A DNA stretch of 64,000 nucleotides from JBMNCQ01 sp049366715 (GTDB taxonomy: Bacteria > Bacillota > Peptococcia > Peptococcales > BICA1-8). The stretch is from NCBI GenBank assembly GCA_049366715.1, contig JBMNCQ010000094.1:1-64000 (forward strand), read 5' to 3'. Positions 16,975 to 24,963 of this stretch are shown piece after piece. The translations under genes and the position numbers were made by a program. Under the pieces are notes generated by a model. That model worked only from the letters and a program-made list of their open reading frames with translations, ran no database searches and had not been told where the DNA came from. Every line of letters starts with the position of its first letter. The stretch's first letter is position 1.

Positions 16975-17215
16975 ATAACTGGCTAGCTTGTTTGTTAGTT
17001 AAACTTGCATGAAATATTTCTTGTTAGTTAGTATAATTTAGTCTGCATTTTTTGTTAGTTAACTTAAATTGTCTAGCTTTTTTTGTAAGTTATCAATCCT
17101 AAAAACCAATGATGTTCACTTTCTTTACAAACCAGCCAATAAGATTAACTGCCTTTATTAACTAACCAACAATCTTCACTTTCTTTATTAACAAACCAAT
17201 GATATCCACCTTAAA
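16975..17215. repeat. Opposed arrays of GTTAGTTAA-type units inside the his operon
   Basis: The left half (to ~17092) has about four units of ~30 bp centred on TTGTTAGTTAA. The right half (~17100-17215) has about four units of similar length centred on the complement, TTAACTAACCAA or AACCAATGAT, with a repeated CTTCACTTTCTTTA. Together they form a large imperfect inverted repeat. It occupies most of the hisH-hisA gap; no coding frame is seen. The transcript could fold into a long branched hairpin. Confidence 0.65.
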
Positions 17216-17266
17216 TATACACTAACATGCCGTTTCGCCCTTGAGCCATCACACGGACCAATAAAA

Positions 17267-17872
17267 CTACTTATTAGTTAAATGATTGACCCAATTTTCC
17301 AAGAGCTTTAAGCCCGCCCGGCCGCTTTTTTCCGGATGAAACTGCATGCCTATGATATTATCCTTACCAACGACGGCCGGAATTTTTGTTCCATATGCTG
17401 CAGAAGCCAAAATCCTTTCATCCCTGGTTGCGGCATAATAGGAATGGACAAAATACACATAAGATTCCTGCAAACCCGTGAAAAGATAATGCTCTTGATC
17501 ATAGACAATCCTGTTCCACCCCATATGGGGGATTTTTACTCCGGAAGGAATCTTTACGATCTCCCCCGGTAATAAGCCCAATCCCCGGTGTAAACCGTAT
17601 TCCTCACTTTGCTCAAACAAAAGCTGCATACCCAGGCAGATTCCTAATAAAGGTTTACCGTCCCCGGCCCAGCCGGTAAGCAAACGGTCCAATCGATCGT
17701 TTTGCAGGTGCTTTATTGCATCACCAAATGCCCCCACTCCGGGTAATATCAGGGCTCTGCAGTCCCTGCCGTCATTTTCCTCCTTAACAAGCCTGGTATT
17801 GCAGCCTAATCTTTTTAAGGCAGCCGTCAAACTAAAAATGTTCCCCACGTCATAGTCTATAATCCCGATCAT
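17267..17872 (-). CDS. hisH: Imidazole glycerol phosphate synthase glutaminase subunit HisH
   Basis: Releases ammonia from glutamine for HisF. Class I amidotransferase: nucleophile Cys in LLGICLGMQLLFE, His-Glu in QFHPEKSG, oxyanion strand LPGVGAFGDA, and the HisH segment PHMGWN. 201 residues, standard. Its ATG overlaps the hisG stop by 4 nt, so the two are translationally coupled. Confidence 0.96.
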   Translation of the reverse strand: MIGIIDYDVGNIFSLTAALKRLGCNTRLVKEENDGRDCRALILPGVGAFGDAIKHLQNDRLDRLLTGWAGDGKPLLGICLGMQLLFEQSEEYGLHRGLGLLPGEIVKIPSGVKIPHMGWNRIVYDQEHYLFTGLQESYVYFVHSYYAATRDERILASAAYGTKIPAVVGKDNIIGMQFHPEKSGRAGLKLLENWVNHLTNK

Positions 17873-18489
17873 CCTTCCACACCAACTTCCATTCTATTGA
17901 TCAGATTTTCAATCACCGTATTCCTTAAGTGAAATGTAGCCTGGTTGACAATCAGCCGGCAGGAAATATCAGCAATGGTTTCCAGCTCAACTAAGCCGTT
18001 TTCCTTTAAGGTCCTTCCTGTGGAGACAATATCGACAATATAGTGGCTCAGACCAAGCAGCGGCGCCAGTTCCACGGACCCGTTAAGTTTGATTACTTCA
18101 ACCTGCTGCCCTTTTTCTCTAAAATGGGCTGCCGTTATTTTCGGATATTTGGTCGCAATTCTCAGCAATTCCCCTCTTTCATTTTTTCTGCCGGGCTTGC
18201 CGCAAATAGACAGCCTGCATAAGCCAATATGCAAATCCATCAGTTCATATAAGCCTTCCCCCCATTCCAGAAGAACATCTTTCCCGACAATACCTACATC
18301 AGCTACACCATACTTTACATATGTCGGTACATCCTGAGGTTTGGCCAGAATAAAACGTATGGAATTCAACTCATCCTCAATAATTAATTTCCTGCCTTCC
18401 TTGACATCTTCTTTGATCATACCTGAATTTTTCATTAATATGTTTGCTTCTTCTAAAACCCGTCCCTTAGGAATTGCAATCGTAATCAA
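17869..18489 (-). CDS. hisG: ATP phosphoribosyltransferase, short form
   Basis: First committed step: condenses ATP and PRPP. At ~206 residues this is the short HisG, which lacks the C-terminal regulatory domain and needs HisZ; hisZ is indeed upstream. Motifs: TIAIPKGRVLEEA at the start, GVADVGIVGKDVLLE, and the PRPP loop DIVSTGRTLKENGL. The TTG chosen has AGGAG 9 nt upstream; another TTG two codons earlier is too near the ribosome site. Confidence 0.95.
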   Translation of the reverse strand: MITIAIPKGRVLEEANILMKNSGMIKEDVKEGRKLIIEDELNSIRFILAKPQDVPTYVKYGVADVGIVGKDVLLEWGEGLYELMDLHIGLCRLSICGKPGRKNERGELLRIATKYPKITAAHFREKGQQVEVIKLNGSVELAPLLGLSHYIVDIVSTGRTLKENGLVELETIADISCRLIVNQATFHLRNTVIENLINRMEVGVEG

Positions 18490-18546
18490 TGTCAATCACT
18501 CCTCTTTACCTTTCGATGCAGTAAATAAGCCGGTCAATAGCTATGA

Positions 18547-18684
18547 CTAATCGTTAATTGTTTTATTCTGTCCGCAGTCCGTACTTACCAATGCTTTTGC
18601 ATACATCATAATCATATGCCTTTCACCGGATTCATCATACAGGATATCCGCTAAACAGACGCAGCCCGGTACATTGTCAATCAC
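18547..18684 (-). CDS. Possible 45-residue small protein between hisZ and hisG
   Basis: After the hisZ stop (TGA) the same frame stays open for 50 codons. A GTG at 18684 would begin a 45-residue peptide containing two cysteines (PGCVCLADILYDESGERH) and a third in STDCGQNK. Composition looks protein-like and the frame ends 57 nt before hisG. There is no good ribosome site. It could be a small operon gene, the relic of a longer HisZ tail, or chance. I do not recognise it. Confidence 0.3.
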   Translation of the reverse strand: MIDNVPGCVCLADILYDESGERHMIMMYAKALVSTDCGQNKTIND

Positions 18685-18696
18685 CGGATGCAGCCG

Positions 18697-19845
18697 TCAC
18701 ACTCTTATAACTTCTCTAAATCCTTTGCGATAATTATCTGAGATCGTATCTTCCAAGACCATAATCACGACTTTTCCCTGACTGCGCAGTTCTTCCGCAG
18801 TTTGAATCGCTGCTAAACGTTTGGGCTCGGAATAGATGATTAATATTTTATCTTTTTCTGCTAATGTTATTTGCTTTTTAATCAGTACTTTAAGCAGATC
18901 ATCAATATTTACCGCAAAACCCGTTGCCGGTGCCCGGCGCCCAAAGCTTTGCAGCAGTCCGTCGTATCTCCCGCCGGAACAAATGGGATAAGGATGCCCT
19001 TCACAATAAACATGATAAATCAGACCGGTATAATAATTTTGCCTTCCCACCAAGCTCAAGTCATAGCAGACAACTTCCGCGATTTTATACTGTTTTAAAA
19101 TACCCCATAAATCTGCCAAATCACGAAATACCTGCTGCCATTCTTTGCTGTCGGGAAACCACTCTTTCCCTTCTGAGATATCATCTACGGTACCCCTTAG
19201 CTTCAGCACCCGCATTAAATAACTTTGGTAATTTTCATTGATCTCCAGGCTTTGGACTAATCCTTTATATCCTACATAATCATGAGCAAGTAAATAGGCA
19301 AATAGTTTGCTGCGGATATCTTCCGAACAGCCGATCTCCTGAAATAACAAATTAAGAAACTTAGTATGTCCGATGGAGATTCCAAAATTGGAACTGCTGC
19401 ACTCGATGATTAATTTAACTGCCAGTGTAATTACTTCTGCATCTGCTTCCAGAGAATCTAAGCCAATTAATTCCAAACCGATCTGATTCATTTCATCTAT
19501 CCCCTGATGACCTGAATTACGGTATACCTTACCTTGATACATTAATCTGACCGGTAATGAGGCGTCCTGATATACCGATGAAACAAATCTGGCAATAGGG
19601 GCGGTGAAATCAGGTCGTAAAATAACCGTTTTACCCAGAGGGTCCAGAAATTTTATCAGCTTTTCATCTTGTATTTTCGATAAAAAACCTACTGTTTCAT
19701 GATACTCTACAATAGGCGTTTCTATTTCCTCATAGCCCCACTTTTCAAGAAGAACCTTAGCCTTAGTTATAATATTCTTAACAAATTCCAGTTTTTCCGG
19801 CAGAATATCTTTCGTACCGATAGGCTTTTCAAATATCAAAGGCAC
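18697..19845 (-). CDS. hisZ: ATP phosphoribosyltransferase regulatory subunit HisZ
   Basis: A histidyl-tRNA-synthetase-like protein that forms a hetero-octamer with short HisG and gives histidine feedback control. The class II synthetase core is visible (motif 2-like RLMYQGKVYRN, PTS-type GTKDILPE start, SGGRYDGLL near residue 290), but the C-terminal anticodon-binding domain is missing, as expected for HisZ and not HisS. I prefer the GTG with GGAG 8 nt upstream (382 residues); an ATG/GTG 2-3 codons earlier is too close to the site. First gene of the operon, directly after a strong promoter. Confidence 0.93.
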   Translation of the reverse strand: MPLIFEKPIGTKDILPEKLEFVKNIITKAKVLLEKWGYEEIETPIVEYHETVGFLSKIQDEKLIKFLDPLGKTVILRPDFTAPIARFVSSVYQDASLPVRLMYQGKVYRNSGHQGIDEMNQIGLELIGLDSLEADAEVITLAVKLIIECSSSNFGISIGHTKFLNLLFQEIGCSEDIRSKLFAYLLAHDYVGYKGLVQSLEINENYQSYLMRVLKLRGTVDDISEGKEWFPDSKEWQQVFRDLADLWGILKQYKIAEVVCYDLSLVGRQNYYTGLIYHVYCEGHPYPICSGGRYDGLLQSFGRRAPATGFAVNIDDLLKVLIKKQITLAEKDKILIIYSEPKRLAAIQTAEELRSQGKVVIMVLEDTISDNYRKGFREVIRV

Positions 19846-19891
19846 TTTCATCACTCCATTTATTGCTTTACTTTGCTAAAATATTAATATG

Positions 19892-19920
19892 ATAATACCA
19901 TATACGATTTGACCGGTCAA
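19892..19920 (-). promoter_or_regulatory. his operon promoter with palindrome over -35
   Basis: On the minus strand TTGACC, a 17-nt spacer and TATTAT. The -35 lies in a perfect 12-bp palindrome TTGACCGGTCAA (19909-19920), a plausible operator. No T-box precedes hisZ on this strand. Confidence 0.75.
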
Positions 19921-19981
19921 CGGAATATTCAGTAAGATTAAGTAAACTGTCTTTTTTTTCATAATCGGCTAATTTTTGTTC

Positions 19982-20010
19982 TTGACACGATTAGTCGGTG
20001 ATGCTACAAT
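19982..20010 (+). promoter_or_regulatory. Promoter of the T-box transcript
   Basis: TTGACA, 17-nt spacer, TACAAT: near consensus. It lies 62 nt from the his -35, so the two units are divergent. It is followed directly by the T-box leader. Confidence 0.85.
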
Positions 20011-20016
20011 TTGAGA

Positions 20017-20290
20017 AAATTAAAAAAAATAAAACCTTGACAGAGAAGAGTAATTGGAATTATGTTGATTCACAGAGAATCGGTGAGGGTGGAAATCCGA
20101 TACAGCTATCCAATGAAGCCCCTCTGGAGTGTTCTGCTGAAATACGTTTGCCGTATCCTGTGAAAACGGATCAGTAAGCAGAGCCGCTTCCGGCGTTAAA
20201 GGAAACAGCTGAGTGGGCCGGCGTTTGACGGCCAACTAGGGTGGTACCGCGAGATATCTCTCGTCCCTATTCGGGGACGGGAGTTTTTTT
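20017..20290 (+). ncRNA. T-box riboswitch leader
   Basis: Contains stem I elements (CAGAGAATCGGTGAGGG and GGAAATCCGAT), a 5' AGTA at 20049 facing a 3' CCAATGAA at 20110, the T-box sequence AACTAGGGTGGTACCGCG at 20234-20251, and an intrinsic terminator (CTCGTCCC..GGGACGGGAG then seven Ts). Uncharged tRNA should stabilise the antiterminator and allow transcription of the regulator-aminotransferase pair. The base helix CAGAG/CTCTG leaves GCCC after the loop-E GAA, so the specifier is CCC (Pro) or GCC (Ala) depending on register. I cannot settle which. Confidence 0.95.
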
Positions 20291-20470
20291 ATTTTAGTGC
20301 TAAATCGTTAAAATAAATTTTCCCTAATGCCTTTTCACTTATTTACCCAAAACAATAGACGCTATTTTATGCCCGCTGCCCCCTGGCTATAGTTTAAAAT
20401 TATGCCTGTGAACGATATTCTATAATCTATGCTCCATAATCTTTCAACGATAATATAGGAGGTTATAAGA

Positions 20471-20962
20471 ATGGAAGAATTAAGAAAGGAACTCTTACAG
20501 CTCTTGGAAAACGACAGCCGTTTGACCAGAGAACAACTGGCCGGAATGCTTAATGTCTCCCAGGAAAAAATTGCTCAGGTTATCGGACAGTTAGAACAAG
20601 AGAACATTATTTTAAAATATCATACCGTTATAAACTGGGAAAAAGAGCCTTCTCCCCGGGTTACCGCCTTGATTGAAGTAAACATCACTCCCCAAAGGGA
20701 ATTCGGTTTTGACAAAATAGCCGAACGGATTTACCGGTTCCCCCAGGTAAAATCAGTGTATTTAATGTCCGGTTCCTATGATTTGTGTGTCATCATTGAA
20801 GGAGAAACCATGCACGATATTTCTTTCTTTGTTGCTGAGAAGCTGTCTCCCCTGGAGCATGTGAACGGCACCCGGACCCATTTTGTTATGAAGCGCTATA
20901 AAGAAGACGGCGTTATTTTCAGCGGAGAAGAGCCGGATAAAAGGCTGGTGGTATCTCCATGA
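20471..20962 (+). CDS. Lrp/AsnC-family transcriptional regulator
   Basis: 163 residues. The N-terminal winged helix-turn-helix (LTREQLAGMLNVSQEKIAQVI) is followed by the AsnC/RAM ligand domain from ~60 (YLMSGSYDLCVIIEG). Such proteins sense amino acids. The pairing with an aminotransferase recalls alaR-alaT of Bacillus subtilis, where the regulator controls alanine transamination. GGAGG lies 8 nt before ATG. It lies downstream of the T-box terminator and is coupled to the next gene. Confidence 0.9.
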   Translation: MEELRKELLQLLENDSRLTREQLAGMLNVSQEKIAQVIGQLEQENIILKYHTVINWEKEPSPRVTALIEVNITPQREFGFDKIAERIYRFPQVKSVYLMSGSYDLCVIIEGETMHDISFFVAEKLSPLEHVNGTRTHFVMKRYKEDGVIFSGEEPDKRLVVSP

Positions 20963-22131
20963 GCATAGATCCCGGTTCTTTTGTTAATGAGAAAGTCCAA
21001 AAGCTCCCTCCTTCAGGGATTAGAAAGTTTTTTGACCTTGTCAGTCAAACTGAAGGAGTGATTTCCCTAGGCGTCGGGGAGCCTGATTTTGTTACACCCT
21101 GGCATATCAGAGAAGCCTGTTTTTATTCTTTGGAAAAAGGCTTTACCATGTATACATCCAACTATGGGATGCCGGAGCTTCGCAAAGCAATTAGCGATTA
21201 TCTGAAAAAGTACCAGACCGAATATAACCCTTTTGATGAAATCCTGGTTACGGTAGGGGTTAGTGAAGCCGTAGACCTGGCATTGCGGGCTCTGGTGTCC
21301 GCCGGTGACGAAGTGCTGATTCCTGATCCGGCTTTTGTTTCCTATGCGCCCGGCGCCCTTCTGACCGACGGGGTCCCTGTACCCCTGGGGACATTTGAGA
21401 AAGATGATTTCAGACTGACGAAAGAAGAACTTATTTCTAAGCTGACTCCCCGTTCCAAGGTTTTGTTGCTGACTTTCCCCAATAATCCCACCGGAGCAAT
21501 CATGACGAAAGAAGATCTGGAAATGATTGCTCAGGTTGTTACAGAGAACAACCTGGTCGTAATATCCGATGAAATCTACGGTGAACTTACCTATGAAGGA
21601 AAGCATTTCTCTTTTGCTGCTTTGCCCGGAATGCGGGAGAGGACCATTACCTTGAACGGTTTCTCCAAAGCCTTTGCCATGACCGGCTGGCGGATCGGCT
21701 ATGCCGCCGGTCCTCAGGAGATAATAAATGCCATGATGAAAATTCATCAGTACAGTATCATGTGCGCTCCGATTATGGCCCAAAAGGCCGCCTTGGAAGC
21801 TCTGAAAAACGGGGAAAGTGAAATGAAAAGGATGGTTCACTCTTTTAACCAGCGCCGCAATCTGATTGTTAACGGTTTAAGGGAGCTGGGTCTGGCCTGC
21901 TTTGAACCTAAAGGGTCCTTTTATGCCTTCCCTTCCATTAAGAATACCGGTTTAACATCTGAAGAATTCGCAGAAAAATTATTAATCGAAGAGAAAGTAG
22001 CCGTCGTTCCCGGCAACGCCTTCGGTGAAAGCGGCCAGGGTTTTATCCGCTGTTGTTACGCTTCATCGGTGGCCAATATCAACGAGGCACTGGAACGGAT
22101 GGGCAGATTCCTCGCCAGATTACCGGGATAA
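20959..22131 (+). CDS. Class I/II PLP-dependent aminotransferase
   Basis: 390 residues in fold type I. The PLP lysine lies in NGFSKAFAMTGWRIGYAAG, substrate-binding residues in SLGVGEPDFVTP and FPNNPTGA, and the carboxylate-binding Arg in FIRCCYA. Closest in pattern to the AlaT/aromatic group. The ATG overlaps the regulator stop by 4 nt. The T-box implies that charging of one tRNA controls synthesis. Alanine is favoured by gene context and one reading of the specifier; aromatic or broad specificity is possible. This enzyme could also supply the missing histidinol-phosphate aminotransferase step, but nothing shows it. Confidence 0.88.
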   Translation: MSIDPGSFVNEKVQKLPPSGIRKFFDLVSQTEGVISLGVGEPDFVTPWHIREACFYSLEKGFTMYTSNYGMPELRKAISDYLKKYQTEYNPFDEILVTVGVSEAVDLALRALVSAGDEVLIPDPAFVSYAPGALLTDGVPVPLGTFEKDDFRLTKEELISKLTPRSKVLLLTFPNNPTGAIMTKEDLEMIAQVVTENNLVVISDEIYGELTYEGKHFSFAALPGMRERTITLNGFSKAFAMTGWRIGYAAGPQEIINAMMKIHQYSIMCAPIMAQKAALEALKNGESEMKRMVHSFNQRRNLIVNGLRELGLACFEPKGSFYAFPSIKNTGLTSEEFAEKLLIEEKVAVVPGNAFGESGQGFIRCCYASSVANINEALERMGRFLARLPG

Positions 22132-22167
22132 TCTAATTAAGCATTGAAAATTGCGGATTATAAACCG

Positions 22168-22222
22168 AACCTAAAAAACAAAGAGCCTCCTTTTGCAAGG
22201 AGACTCTTTATTTTTTAGGTTT
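22168..22222 (+). terminator. Long terminator hairpin after the aminotransferase
   Basis: AACCTAAAAAA..AAAGAG.CTCCTT pairs with AAGGAG.CTCTTT.TTTTTTAGGTT around TTGC, with T runs. It is nearly symmetric and may also act on the minus strand. Confidence 0.85.
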
Positions 22223-22248
22223 CCGGGCTGCTTGCGGAACTAGGTTCT

Positions 22249-22430
22249 TTAAAACATTATGGTGATAAAAGCTGCCAAAGTTCCGATATTAGCCATTTGG
22301 GCAATCACTCCCACCGGAAGCAGAGCACCTACGATGCTCACACCAAACCAATAATCAGGATATCAATATAGGGAGTTTTATACCTGTCGTGTAAAAATGC
22401 AAATACCGGCGGAATCAAACAGCTACTCCA
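22249..22430 (-). pseudogene. Fragment of an APC-family amino-acid permease
   Basis: Minus-strand translation gives LIPPVFAFLHDRYKTPYIDI and, after a frameshift at a TGA near 22341, IVGALLPVGVIAQMANIGTL then AAFITIMF and a stop. This matches the segment around membrane helices 8-10 of cationic amino-acid permeases (YfnA-like). Both ends are missing and the frame is broken. It fills most of the gap between the aminotransferase and glpC. Confidence 0.8.
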
Positions 22431-22504
22431 AGTTAAGATATTTAACCATTTATTTCCCGAGGATAACTACGGGCCTTAGTTTCCGCCAAAAAAACTACTA
22501 TTCC

Positions 22505-23698
22505 TTACAGGTCGGCCAATTCCAGATATTTCTTCAAAACAACCGCCGGATGCCGTACCGGGACACCGGTTCCCTGTGTTATCTGCAGCTTGCAGGTCCC
22601 ACAGTCTGTGATGACCAGCGGGACATTCTGTTCACGGATATCTTTAAACAATGGGGAACCGATCTCCATCGCTAAAGAATACTTCTCTTTTTTAAACCCA
22701 TAAGTACCGGCAATGCCGCAACAGTAACTGTCTGCAACGATAAGCCGGTGAACGGCATATTTCGTTAGCAATCGCCCGGCGGGAGTTCCTATTCCTTGCG
22801 CCTTTAAATGACAGGGAACATGGTAATACGCTTTGGCTATTTTAATCTGATCCTGTAAGAAAGGTTCATCCTCCTCTTCCGGCAATAATTCAAACAAATC
22901 CCAGACCTTTTCCCGCAGAGCATTGCTTTTAGGGCCGGGATTAAGCAACGGGTACTCTTCTTTGAGCGCCAAACCGCAACTGGAACAAGTAGTGACCACT
23001 TGGTAACCCTGGTGAATATAATCCAGAAATATTTCCGTATTTTTTACCGCTGATCTCCGGGCTTCAGCCAGCAGTCCATTGCTGATCAGCGGAGTCCCGC
23101 AGCACCCCGCAGGGGCTATTTCCACCTGATATCCGTAAGCTTGCAGGATATCAACAGCGGCCTGCATGATTTCCGGTTCATTGCAGGAAGCATAACAACC
23201 GGGATAATAGAGGATTTTCCGTGTTTTTTTAAATTTCTTAATTCTGATCGTTTGCTTTTGATAGCCGGGAAAGTCCCGGGGAGCAAAGCCCGCTATCTTC
23301 ATTGCTGTTTTAGTCAGGGGTAATTTTAAGACTAAGTTGAGCAGAGCAGGAAACCTGCGGCCGATAGCCCCCCACCAGCCATTATGGGCTAATACCCAGT
23401 CCCGGAAAGACTTCAGGGCTGCCCCCTTGACCCGGGCTTTGTTCTTCATATTATAATAAGCCGGTTTTACCCCATGAGGACAGGCCAGATCACAGCGCTT
23501 ACAATTTGTACAATAATCAAGGCTCTTGTCTATTGCCGGCGGCAACTGCTCTCCTTTGGCCAGCCGCAAACGCTCCAACTCAGGACCAAGCTGTTTAGGT
23601 CCCGGAAAAGCAACGTAATTTGCGACTACGGGACACTGGGTATGACAGGTACTGCATTTCAAGCAATGATCCAGACTATTTACCTGGCTGCCATCCAT
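22505..23698 (-). CDS. glpC: Anaerobic glycerol-3-phosphate dehydrogenase subunit C
   Basis: Iron-sulfur subunit that links the GlpAB flavoenzyme to the membrane and menaquinone. The N-terminal half has two 4Fe-4S motifs, CLKCSTCHTQCPV and CTNCKRCDLACPHGV. Two CCG domains follow (YYPGCYASCNEPE with CCGTPLISNG; VPCHLKAQGIG with CCGIAGTYG) and a C-terminal TDCGTCKLQI. 397 residues, typical. The ATG overlaps the glpB stop by 1 nt. Last gene of glpKABC. Confidence 0.93.
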   Translation of the reverse strand: MDGSQVNSLDHCLKCSTCHTQCPVVANYVAFPGPKQLGPELERLRLAKGEQLPPAIDKSLDYCTNCKRCDLACPHGVKPAYYNMKNKARVKGAALKSFRDWVLAHNGWWGAIGRRFPALLNLVLKLPLTKTAMKIAGFAPRDFPGYQKQTIRIKKFKKTRKILYYPGCYASCNEPEIMQAAVDILQAYGYQVEIAPAGCCGTPLISNGLLAEARRSAVKNTEIFLDYIHQGYQVVTTCSSCGLALKEEYPLLNPGPKSNALREKVWDLFELLPEEEDEPFLQDQIKIAKAYYHVPCHLKAQGIGTPAGRLLTKYAVHRLIVADSYCCGIAGTYGFKKEKYSLAMEIGSPLFKDIREQNVPLVITDCGTCKLQITQGTGVPVRHPAVVLKKYLELADL

Positions 23699-24963
23699 TA
23701 GGCACTACCTCCTTTGGCCGCTAATAATCCCGCTTTATAACCGGATGTCAGGGCTACTCCGTTGCCGCTTTTTTCTACGAACGGATCGTAGCCTGCCAGG
23801 GTTGCACCTGCAACATAGACATTATGCAAAACAACTTTATTCGTTTGCGGGTCAACAGGCTGCAGTTTTTCATTTATTTTTACTCCGGCCCGGGATAAGG
23901 GTTGACCCTCTAAGGAAAAAAACTCCTCGGAACTATACCAGCCGGGTGTAATAACAGGGAGTTTAAAAACAGCTTCTGCTATTTTTTGCGGACCCACCTG
24001 CAAGCCTTCGCCTAAGATGCCACCGGTAGCCAGGCAAAACTGAGGAGCTCTAATGACCAGCTCTCTCCCCGACGCACTATCCAGCATGATTTCTCGACAA
24101 AGACCGGCACTGCAGGTAACCCTTGAAACAGGATGCCCGATGATAAACTCTGCCCCGCATTTTTTGAGAAAAGCTGTCAAAGCCTCGGCAAGACGATACC
24201 CCATAACGGAAGGCGGCAGAGTAGGTATTTCCAATATTTTGCAATTTAAGCCTTTTTCCAGCGCTTCTAATGTTTCCTGCCATTTCCAGACACCCAAAAC
24301 TGCCGGCATCAATATCAGGGCAGCAGTTGTATCTATACTTTTGAACTGGTTTATTAAGCTTTGTCTAATTGTTTTTTGCTCTAAAATTAATGCCAAATCA
24401 AAACTGTTTAATTCCCGGGAAATCCTGATGCCGAGGTCGATCCAGACCGGCTTTACTTTTTTTCCCAGTTGTTTTTCTAAATTATGAGCCGCGTATTCAG
24501 GATAAAAGTCGGCATGTTCCCGAATACCTGCCACAATAATATTATCATAGTCCGCTATTTTTTTAGCCATAGCGGCAGGGTATAAGGCTGTCGGTACTAA
24601 GGCTCCTGCAGCAGTAGGAATTAAGATATTGGCGGTCAATGATCCGGTATATGGCAGTCCCATTATTTTACTAACCCGGATGAATGCTTGAAAAGCCTCT
24701 GCTATATCCTCTTTACCGATCATTGCATAGGGATGCTCAGGATTGTGCCTGATTAAATCATTTACGCCCAGCAGGGGATTTTCCAAACCCTGCCGGGCAG
24801 TCGTCGGATAATATCCTAAAAAATCGATATAGCCTGATGCAGAGTATAAATTACCCATTCCCTTTGCTGCTACTATCGTACTTTTACCATGCTGCACAGC
24901 AGCTAAAGCCGCACTTAGACCGGCCAATCCGGCTCCAATTACGGCTACATCACAATTCAGCAT
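23698..24963 (-). CDS. glpB: Anaerobic glycerol-3-phosphate dehydrogenase subunit B
   Basis: FAD-associated subunit. The N-terminal dinucleotide fold VAVIGAGLAGLSAALAA is followed by GlpB-specific features (SASGYIDFLGYYP, VMGYRLAEALTAFLKKCG) and a C-terminal YVAGATLAGYDPFVEKSGNG. 421 residues. Overlaps glpA by 7 nt and glpC by 1 nt, so the three are translationally coupled and probably form the ABC complex that oxidises glycerol 3-phosphate to dihydroxyacetone phosphate under anaerobic conditions. Confidence 0.93.
   Translation of the reverse strand: MLNCDVAVIGAGLAGLSAALAAVQHGKSTIVAAKGMGNLYSASGYIDFLGYYPTTARQGLENPLLGVNDLIRHNPEHPYAMIGKEDIAEAFQAFIRVSKIMGLPYTGSLTANILIPTAAGALVPTALYPAAMAKKIADYDNIIVAGIREHADFYPEYAAHNLEKQLGKKVKPVWIDLGIRISRELNSFDLALILEQKTIRQSLINQFKSIDTTAALILMPAVLGVWKWQETLEALEKGLNCKILEIPTLPPSVMGYRLAEALTAFLKKCGAEFIIGHPVSRVTCSAGLCREIMLDSASGRELVIRAPQFCLATGGILGEGLQVGPQKIAEAVFKLPVITPGWYSSEEFFSLEGQPLSRAGVKINEKLQPVDPQTNKVVLHNVYVAGATLAGYDPFVEKSGNGVALTSGYKAGLLAAKGGSA

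Noticed and set aside
18685..18711. Selenocysteine or programmed read-through at the hisZ TGA
   Set aside because: No SECIS-like hairpin is evident, and the length up to TGA is already that of a normal HisZ.
18697..19845. hisZ as histidyl-tRNA synthetase
   Set aside because: No anticodon-binding domain; it sits with short-form hisG, which requires HisZ.
20129..20136. TTC or TGC as the T-box specifier codon
   Set aside because: These lie beyond the base helix; the AGTA/GAA loop-E pair places the specifier next to GCCC instead.
20020..20235. 71-codon minus-strand ORF in the T-box region
   Set aside because: It is antisense to a clear T-box leader and has no other support.
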